A stretch of 64,000 bases of DNA, from assembly GCA_003184365.1 (NCBI GenBank), contig NKYR01000004.1, positions 372,001-436,000 of the forward strand. The letters are read 5' to 3'. The notes beneath the pieces were generated by a model. It made no database searches. It worked only from the letters and a program-made list of their open reading frames with translations, and was not told where the DNA came from. Shown here piece by piece: positions 56,097-64,000 of this stretch. The DNA is from Evernia prunastri. Lineage: Eukaryota > Ascomycota > Lecanoromycetes > Lecanorales > Parmeliaceae. The number at the start of each line of letters is the position of its first letter. The stretch's first letter is position 1. Position numbers and translations under genes: made by a program.

Positions 56097-58217
56097 TCAT
56101 CGACCCACTTCTATCCCCCCTCCCCCTTGCCCCTCCTCCTTCTCCCCATCCAACCAAATCTCATGCCCATCCCCCTCCCTCACCAGCCCGCTCAAGAGCC
56201 AAACCAAGCCCGCCACCACCGCCAACGCCCACCACACCGTCCCGACGACCCCGACCTGCAGTCCCTTGCCGTACGCCCACCCCCCCAGCACGGGCCCCAC
56301 GGTCCTGCTCGCGCTGCTGAAGCTCTGCGCGATGCCGTGGATGCTGCCCAGCACGCTCGGGTGTGGGGAGCAGTTGTTGACGAGGATGATGACGGCGGGC
56401 AGGGCGAAGGTGCGGCCGACGACCTGGACGGACAGGACGCCGCTCAGCGCGAGCCAGACGGGGACGCCGGAGGCCTGGTGCGGCGGGGCGAGGGAGGAGT
56501 GGACGACGGAGAGGTATGGCGTCAGGGTGTAGGCGAGCGGGAAGAGGCAGAGGCTGTAGCGGAGGCTCCGCAGCGTCCCGAGTCTGGCGTTGACGGCCGG
56601 GTAGACGAAGAGCTGGAGGCTGATGCCGATGACGCCGAGGACGGCCATGGCGAATCCGACGCTGCGGGGAGGCATGCCCAGTCCGCCTGTGAAGCCGAAA
56701 GGCAGAGTTTGTCTTGTGTGAGACGGTGGGGACGGGTTCTCCGGGTCGAAGCGGGGCGCGGAGAGATGGATGAACCAGAGGTTATTGAAGGTGCCGACGT
56801 GGAGGGCCAGCATCGAGTGGCAGAGAAGGGTGCAGAGGACGTTGCGGGTCCAGATGCGGGACCATGGCAGCTTTCGTCTCGGTTTTGGTGTCTGGGCGGG
56901 TGACTTGGGAATGTGCGATTCGAGTTCGTAGGAGTCAAGGCTGGAGCTGTTGATTGGGGAGTCCAGGTTGTCATCGGCGTTGATGGCGGCGTAGTGATGG
57001 GTGTTGCGGCCGAAAAGGTGACGGAAGCCGTTGGCGATGAGGTGGCCACAACGGAGACCCAGGTCTGGTCGGTCTCGCAAGGCTTCGAGCGTCTGCAAAA
57101 TCTGTAAGTTTTGAATTGGAGACCAGTTGTCGTCGCTAGCATACCTCTTCAAGCCCGCAAATGACTGCCACGGCAGAAACGAAGAGGAAAACCGCACTTA
57201 GCAAATTCGGAAGAGCGTAGGGCCAATGCTTCAGCCAATAGACCCCTTTCTCCCCTCCCAAGAGCGAGTTCTCCCCGAAGACCCTTGGATAACTGCTCAC
57301 AGGATCTGAAAGCAGTCCACCGAAGATTGGCCCAACAATGACGCCTATCCCCATCGTCAGCGAGAAGAGTTCAACAGCGTAGCACCAAACGTACCGATGT
57401 TGAAACACATCGGCAGCAAGAGAAAAGCCCTAGACTGGAACCTCTTCTCCTTTATAATCTCGCTAATCATCGTCCTCATCACCCCGACATTCCCATTCAA
57501 CGCGCCCCCCAACGTCCTACAAACCATCGCCTGCCAGAACGTCCTGCTGAACCCGAACCCCACGCAACTGAGCCCCGTCCCCGCCAGTCCGATCAGCAGC
57601 ACCCGTTTCCGACCGCACCGCTCCGAATCCGCCATCCGCCCCCACAGGATCGCGGTCACGAACTGCGCGGCGGTGAAGCTGCCCTGCAGCATGCCCGCCT
57701 GGGCCGAGATGGTGGAGGCGGGGAGGGACGGGTCGAAGGACTTGAGCTGGTAGAACATGTACGCCTGCAGGGACGTCTGGGTCAGGGGTTCGGAGAGGCG
57801 GGCGAGCGTCAGGAGGGCGAGTTGGGATTTTTGGGGGAGGTCGCGCCAGGCCACGGGGCCGGGTTTGTCTTGTTTGGTGGGCGTGTGGCATGACGATGGG
57901 GGAGTCGGTGGCACTTCGTCTCGATCGAGGAAGGAGGCGTGGCGGGCTATGCTTGAAGGACGAGGGAGGATGGATGGGCGCTGAGGATTCCCCGCTGGTG
58001 CCTCGTCAGGCGGTACCGGGGAGTCTTGGTCGTCAACATAGTGTGTGACGTGCTGATCGATTCGCTGCCGCTGCTGAGAGGACGACTTGCTGGCAGAGCT
58101 TTGCAGCCGATCATTGTCTGATGCATTGGAGTGCTCAATGGGGGTTTCTCTTGTCACATCTTGGTGTATTGAGGCATCCAAATGCGAGACTTCGTTCTTG
58201 GAAGAGGTCGACCGCAT
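56097..58217 (-). CDS. MFS transporter, ZIF/TetA-like
   Basis: Exons 58217-57395, 57344-57145 and 57092-56097, with introns of 50 and 52 nt and matching phases, encode 672 aa. A long polar N terminus (about 1-130) rich in Ser/Pro is cytosolic. Helix 1 starts near LALLTLARLSEPL. The MFS motif A is WGRMADSERCGRKRVLL (192-208). Splicing restores 'CFNIGVIVGPIFGGLLSDP' and 'ICGLEETLEALRDRPDLGL', both typical of the fungal branch of plant zinc-induced-facilitator-like and TetA-like transporters. A central loop of about 100 residues separates the two six-helix halves. The second half has 'TFALPAVIILVNNCSPHPSV' and 'GSIHGIAQSFSSASRTVGPV'. It is a plasma- or vacuolar-membrane exporter of unknown substrate. 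The third exon is GC-rich. Confidence 0.9.
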
Positions 58218-58898
58218 AAACGTTGTTGCGACTTATCTTATCGGAAAAGCTTGGCACCAAAAGCTTGGCGGGAGGCGGGGTTTTGTGAGGGAAAGATATG
58301 AGGGAAAATGGAGGGGAGGTGGAGGGAAGAAGTGGTGGTAGAGTAATTATATTCGCATCACATATGTACATGGTACGAGGGAAATCATTCTCGATTGTGG
58401 GCGGACACTTTCCCTCCGCTCGTGACTCCGCTGTACCACCGACCTTTTACTTTAAAGTAGCTGGTCGTCTTCCGGCCGTTATAACCGTTGTCGGCGCCTT
58501 CGCTAAAAGCATTAACTTCCAATCTTTTTACTATAACACAATCAGCAGCCACTCAGCTGTTAGTAGCCGTTAGTCTACCAAGTCATCAACCCACACTCAC
58601 TTCCTCCACCTCGACTCACAGATATTTCATTCCGTCTCGTCTCGTCTCAAGACAACAGTATCATTCACTCTGAAGAGCTACCTTCTTCCTGTAGGTCTTG
58701 ATCTTGATGGAATTTTTAATCCCCTTGGAGCTCTATCAAATCAATGCTAATAAATTGGAGGTCAACCCGTGCTCCCAAAAGATATGCCTATTCTTCCTGA
58801 CCGATCCCCTCCTTTTTGCATTCTATGGTGCCCGAATCCTTCAAATGCATCATCACGTTGAATCGTCAAGTCGTCAGTCTACTCGGTACGAGCCTCCT
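58218..58898. other. Intergenic stretch
   Basis: Promoter of the MFS gene and 3' flank of the epimerase gene, both on the minus strand. No gene is recognised. Plus-strand frames at 58698-59130 are antisense to the epimerase or non-coding. Confidence 0.4.
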
Positions 58899-60029
58899 TC
58901 AAAGGGCCTTGATCCTTTGCCCGCCCTCCCAAGTGTCTCCTGCCTCCAGGGTGTTCCAGCTAACACTTCCAGTCTCCACACAGATGAATCTCTTGTACGC
59001 ATCCTCGGGCGCCAGGTCCGACATTGTCTTCGATTTCTCGATCCATGGATTCCAAACCACCACGTCAGGCAACATATCCCGAGTGAACTCGAATTTAGGC
59101 TTGCCCTTCTCTAAGATGGCGATCTCCTGAGATGGGTCCACACGGTAGACGCGATCCACCTCCGAAGAGACGGTGATAGCTTCAGGTTCTTCCTTCTTTC
59201 CGCCACCTACTTTGTCTGCGAAGGAGACCTTTTCGAGCCCAGAGACTGAGACGTTTGAGATATCCTGTGTGATACTCGCAGTCAGCCTGCCGTCCCGACA
59301 CTTCATCGCCGCCGTCTCTTCTACCGCATCCATGGTCAGAGAGACTTACATCAATCGCCCAATAGCTATGCAAGAGTATCTGGAACTCAAAGTCTTTCTC
59401 CCCGGTGTTTCTTATCGCAAGGCTGGTCTCCAGATCGTCCTTGCCCAAGGTCACCGAGTAGGTGATGCCAAACTGGTAATTCTTCCACTCCGACGGGATC
59501 TTGTCCAACATGGTATTCGAGAGCCCGAAATCCAGCTTCACCGATGAGTCTCCGCTGCTGTTAGGAAGCCTCGAGGACTCGGAGGAAGATTTGCCCAGGT
59601 ATTCCCACTTGGTCGTGCGAGCGAAGCCATGCTGAGGGAGTCCTTCGGTTGCTTTATTGGAAGACGGGCCGAAGTTCTGGACGAGGCGGTCAGCGGGTCG
59701 AGCAAGCTGACAACGCACTGCAATCCTTCTCCAGCCTCATATCGTGGAAGAGGGAAAGAATTCATAGGCATGCTTACGGGAAAGACAAGAGGGATACCGC
59801 CTCTCACGGCTTTTGAACCGTCAAGGTGAGCCTTGGAGCTGACGAACAGGTTCTCCTTGCCCTTTGCGGTCTTCCAGGAGAGGACGGTAGCGCCGAAGAG
59901 GAGGACCTCGACGGACTCGCCCGTGGGCAAGCTGGCAGTGACTCTGGAGTTGTCTTGTGAGATGGAGACCTGCGGGGTAGGTATGGTGGGAGAGACCGGG
60001 ATGGCGGAGGGTTTCTTGGAGCGTTCCAT
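58899..60029 (-). CDS. Glucose-6-phosphate 1-epimerase (hexose-6-phosphate mutarotase)
   Basis: Exons 60029-59778, 59676-59350 and 59264-58899, with introns of 101 and 85 nt in phase 0, encode 314 aa, matching yeast YMR099C-type enzymes. The enzyme interconverts alpha and beta anomers of glucose-6-phosphate in the cytosol, feeding glycolysis and the pentose-phosphate pathway. Motifs in order: 'SVEVLLFGATVLSWKTAKGK', 'AVRGGIPLVFP' joined to NFGPSS, 'LPQHGFARTTKWEYLG' (catalytic His100), 'LLHSYWAIDDISNVSVSGLE' (spliced), DVVVWNPWIEKS, and FICVETGSVS with Glu290 as general base. All expected residues are present. A plus-strand frame across the gene is a shadow. The N-terminal 15 residues are Ser/Pro-rich and not a signal. 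Confidence 0.93.
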
Positions 60030-60819
60030 GTCGTCGGTGGCTTGAGATTGGGTTTTCCGGAGAGTAGAAAGAATAATAGAAGCCTAGCAAGAAAAGTGAG
60101 GAAGAGGAAGAGGCAGAGTAAGACGATGAATGCTTTTATAAAAGCGTGGTGACGAACGGATGATGTAGAAAGGGAGAATAATGGTACTATTATTGATGGA
60201 TAGAAACAAAACTCTTAATTATTATTTTGCAAGGAAGGAAGTGAAAAGGCCGGAAATGGGGTCGTACCGTTGCACCTGCCACCATGGCTGGCTGATCGGA
60301 TCGTCCCCACTAAAATAATCAAAAAAGAAGGCAGAAAGTGGGATGTAGGCGAGAATCCGAAACACTCTCTTCCTCTCGCTTATGCAGGAGGTGGTGATTA
60401 GCGTTTTCGCTTCAATTGCATTCCTTCGCGTTTAAGGTAATAAAGTCACCGGACTGAGGGGGACCATCTTCCTTGGATCTTCCCCGATCTTCTCCCACTG
60501 GTGCTAGGTATCGGATTCCTATATGTCAACTCTACAAGCTGGAGGAGACAAGTTATAATAATCTACATCTGAGTAGAAACATCCGTGTACTCGAATACCC
60601 ACAGTAATTACACCTCTGACCATGCATGCTTGCTCACAGCAAAAGAGCATCTTCTACTCCGTACCAATCAACGAATCGTATCAACTGAATGAAGGAATGA
60701 GTGAAACCGTCGTCCTGAACCCTTCCAACGCCCCCGCTGGTGAAATGGTTGCTCGTGAAACAGCCTGGATGAGACAATGCAGATGCAAGGAGCGCTCGCT
60801 GTGTCAAGTGCTGCACATG
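60030..60819. other. Intergenic stretch
   Basis: Promoter of the epimerase gene and 3' flank of the RIF1 gene. No gene is recognised. A plus-strand frame at 60622-61113 overlaps the end of RIF1 antisense and has no motif. Confidence 0.4.
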
Positions 60820-63800
60820 TTACCTGGATATGTGACGCCGACCTGCCTCATGTACTTCCTTTACACTCTCAAAGAGAACCCCAACCATTGCTCTCTCTTC
60901 CTCGGGTCCAAATGTAATGCGTTTGATCTGGTCCAGCATGCCTCGGAAATGTCGAAGCATTCCCGCTGCACTTGGCCCATCTCCTTCCGTTTCAGCAACG
61001 CCGTTTGCCTCAGCTCGGGCCTCGCCATCACCCCCGCTCCCTACAGATTCGCCGCCCTCATTATGCGTTGTGGCACCAGTGCTATCATGCTGCGCATCAT
61101 CATCGCCGGGTGATTGGTCATGCCTTTCGAAATCCTGCACCCTAGATCCAGCATCGATTCTCGCTGGATTACTCTCAGTGGCCGAAGAAGCCGTGCGCGC
61201 CGGGTCTGAGCGGCTTCCGCGCTTCTCAGACTCCGCACTGCTGCGTTGCCGCCACCTGAACATGCCCATACTTGACCTCTTTCCCAAAGCGAACCACTGC
61301 TCTCCTCTCGTAGCATCTGGTGAGGTCGCAGGAGACCTGTGAGGACTGTCCCTGATGGATCCACTCAGACGTTCTGATACTCGCGTGCTCTTGCGCGCGG
61401 CGCTATCTTGTTCCTTTTCAGTCTCGTCCACTCCGACCTGGCTATCGCGATCTCCTCGCGGGCGGCCTATAGCCTTTTTGGCCTTGATAGGCGTATCACT
61501 TTCTTGGTTTGACGACTGACTGGCTTCCAAACTTGTGAGACGATTGGTTGGTTGATATTGCCCTATGGGCGTCTCCTCTACCGCTTGAATGCTCGTAAGG
61601 AAAGATGGTGATGCGGACAGCTCCCTCTTGATTTCGTGAGGAGGGACGGGACGCGAGCGATTGGTTTCGCGTACCTCAATCATGACACAGTCAGCCACGG
61701 TTTCACCCAAGGGGATTGGCGCACGCTTCGTTTTCTTATTCAAGTCAAATGAGTCAGTGGTGCGTTTCCTCTTCTTGGTCGCTTCCTGTGCTGACTCGGC
61801 ATTTTCGTCATGCTTCGCCGATTGTTGCGAAGCACGTTCCATCTCGGTTATGAGCTGCGCAGTGACCTGGTCGTCCTCGGCAGAGAATTGCGACGAATTG
61901 TTGCTCCGGAACGAACTCGTAACATCGTTCACTTGGTTGCCATTGTGCTCAGTGAATGGCTCGTTCAGTGATGGCAGCGAAGGAGCATCAACATAAATAT
62001 CAAAGTCAGACGTGGGATGGGCATCAACAGGTACCTGCGGTGCCTTCGGTCTAGAGGCGTCTTCCTGCTCACTGACTGATTCCGGGGCATCTACAACAGC
62101 GCTGAAAGGTTCAGCATTGCATGAGTAGCCTTTCTTGCTCGGCAGATTTTCGCCAGCGAAGTGCTCGCTGGGAAGACCCTCTGCATTTACGATTACCTGC
62201 ACTGGCGCGTGGTCTTCATGCGCTAGTGGCGCATTAGCCAATGGAACGGTCTGTGAAGAAGGTGCAAAGAAAGGAGGTGAAGATGGTGGGTCATCATCCG
62301 AGCGCCGCTCGCTCGACCTCTTCGAACTGGGTGTCGGTGAAGATCCAAGGAATACATTCATCAAGGCATCTGGATGGTAGGTTGGACTAGTGTCCTTATC
62401 TATAGTAGATTCTGCGGCCGGATTCTGAGTAGACTTGAGAACGAGCTTCGGTAGATTGTATTCTGTGGGTTGGGAAGTACTTCGCGGGCTCGATCTGATC
62501 TCTGGGAACATTGCAGCTGCTTCGCGGCCTTGGCGCTCCTTGACTTCTTTTTGGCGATCTGTCAGATACTGTGATTCAGGCTGCAGGGGTGACGAGTCAA
62601 TGGCAGCGAACTGGATCTGAGAATCATTGTGTCGTAAGCGTGCTTTTGGAGTAGTGTTGACTTCCCGTCGTGCTGGAGATGGCAAAACTTGGACTGCAGC
62701 AGCTTTTCTGAAATGCGGACTAAGCGGCACGACTTGAATAGATTCTGCAGTGCGTTTCAATAGATCAACTGACGGCGGAGGTCGAGCAGGGGACATGACA
62801 GGCTCCGGTTGCATCGCCTCCTCGTCTTCCGAGTCGACAAAATGCAAAGGTGAAGCCGTAACCTAGGAATGTCAGTTTTCGCATCAGAACGAGCAACGTG
62901 GACGCGACTTACGATCTCGCTGTTCAGGTCCGGAAAATTTGGCAGTTTAAGCTCAGTCATAGATCTGAGCTTCTGCAATATAGTTCTTAGATCCTGGGGA
63001 TACTCTAGAGTACCTTCAGCGCCAAAGGTGTTGTTCCACATGACTATAGATTCATTGACGACTGCTTTGTGTCGACTCCTAAAACCGGCGATCACAAGTT
63101 CCTGAATGCTGAACAAAAACCTAGTATCGAAGATGACAGAATGCTCGATCGAGCTCACTACCTTCATCCACAGCTTGTTGACCTGAAGCGAACCTTGTGA
63201 GCGGTGCAGAATGTAATTTCGGTGGCACTTACCTCAGAATATAGGGTCTTGAATGGGGACGACGCGCGTTGGCTTAAACAGGCTTTAACATCCTCGATCC
63301 AGAGAGCCAGTCCCTGTTGTATACGAAAGAGCACCATTCCTATAAACTCTGGCGGACATGAAGCTATCATGTTAGTTGTGGCTGAGATGAACTTGATCAC
63401 TGTCGCCGGCGGCAGTATTTCTAGAGAGGCGTAAGAGGTGCTGAGTAAAGCATCTACCATAGAGTAAAGTTTGTCAAACGGGTCGTGGGAGGTGGCCTTA
63501 GGAGCGACATGAATCACTCCCCAAAGCCGACGCTGAGCACATTCCATCAGATGTGGAGAATGTGGCCAGTGCACTGCCTCTAAAATCAACGTAGCAGCGG
63601 CGAGAACACACTCGTCACACATTTTGTCGTCTTTGCTGATGAATCCCGCTAATGGTTCAATCATGACGAGCCCAATGGCCTCCTCACCAGCATCTTTTCG
63701 CAACGCATCGATAGTGCATGTATGTAATTCGTGCCACGTAGATCCAATACGATTGGAATGGAGTTGAATGCCAAGCTCTAAGATTTTGACGGCCTCCCTG

Positions 63801-64000
63801 AACTCGTGACCCGGATATTGGGGGCTGTCATTGTGAGTTTCGTTCTGCTGAGGCTGCTTTAGCGCCGACGACGTGGCTTCCGCAAGAAGTTCCCAGAACA
63901 TGACGCTGGCTTCCTTTTGATGAATGCCGTCTGATGTTACCAGACGACCAAGGTTGCGAAGTATGCCAAGCTGTGTCCGTCTAGACGTTGCTGGTTGCAG
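60820..64000 (-). CDS. RIF1: Rif1 telomere/replication-timing regulator, 3' part
   Basis: A partial gene: the frame is still open at base 64000, so the 5' end lies outside. Exons 64000-63233, 63182-62913 and 62862-60820, with 50-nt introns in phase 0, encode at least 1027 aa. The upstream exon is helical, part of the N-terminal HEAT-like array (LGILRNLGRLVTSDGIH, 'MFWELLAEATSSALKQ', 'ALWIEDVKACLSQ'). The long last exon is mostly disordered and rich in SP/SQ sites. It carries the conserved fungal block 'SQYLTDRQKEVKERQGREAA' followed by MFPEIRSSP. Near the C terminus comes DQIKRITFGPEEERAMVGVL, where KRITF resembles an RVxF-type protein-phosphatase-1 docking motif. Rif1 in fungi limits telomere length and delays origin firing through PP1. 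The assignment rests on the conserved block and overall plan. Confidence 0.8.

Noticed and set aside
56007..56903. Plus-strand 298-aa frame
   Set aside because: It is antisense to the MFS transporter's GC-rich last exon.

Overview
The window is chromosomal DNA from a filamentous ascomycete (Pezizomycotina). The main reasons are the many short introns (about 49-136 nt) with GT donors, CTRAC-like branch sites and YAG acceptors, and the gene content: an ENA-type Na+ ATPase, a Clr5-domain ankyrin protein, a HET-domain remnant, Bud27/URI, Rif1, Apd1 and a Tad-like LINE. Genus cannot be told from the sequence alone. All joined exon structures were read by eye from splice sites plus frame continuity; none has transcript support.

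Left third (1-24.6 kb): secreted or surface proteins and accessory genes separated by long gene-poor stretches. In order: a dibasic-processed secreted protein, an ankyrin protein, a Ser/Thr/Gly/Pro-rich secreted protein, a three-exon ENA sodium ATPase (8345-11750), two fungal orphans (13166-14419 and 14746-15484), a large secreted multidomain protein (16870-19500), a GMC oxidoreductase (20640-22406) and a Cys-rich single-pass membrane protein (23559-24570). A decayed copy of the GMC gene's 3' end lies on the far side of the large secreted gene.

Middle (24.6-45.7 kb): a 446-bp MITE with TIRs of about 93 bp at 26267-26712, a 1019-aa repeat-bearing surface protein (27574-30744), a small NIF3/CutA-like protein, HET remnants, a Clr5-ankyrin protein (34502-37558), a 192-aa protein with a nuclease-like D...ExK pattern, several repeats, and a scrambled LINE region (41335-45235). 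The LINE region is held together by three single-N joins and contains duplicated contig ends.

Right third (45.7-64 kb): a denser, more conserved block. It holds a seven-exon POT peptide transporter and then two head-to-head genes (a PNPOx-like flavoprotein and a ferric reductase) that both lack their 5' ends at one junction. These are followed by Apd1-like ferredoxin, URI/Bud27, a 14-N gap with duplicated flanks, an MFS transporter, glucose-6-phosphate 1-epimerase, and the 3' half of RIF1 running off the right edge.

No secondary-metabolite cluster or operon-like arrangement is visible. The genes look like independent transcription units. The most unusual content is the large secreted protein with its flanking duplication, the double 5' truncation at 48.9 kb, the MITE, and the assembly-damaged LINE nest.
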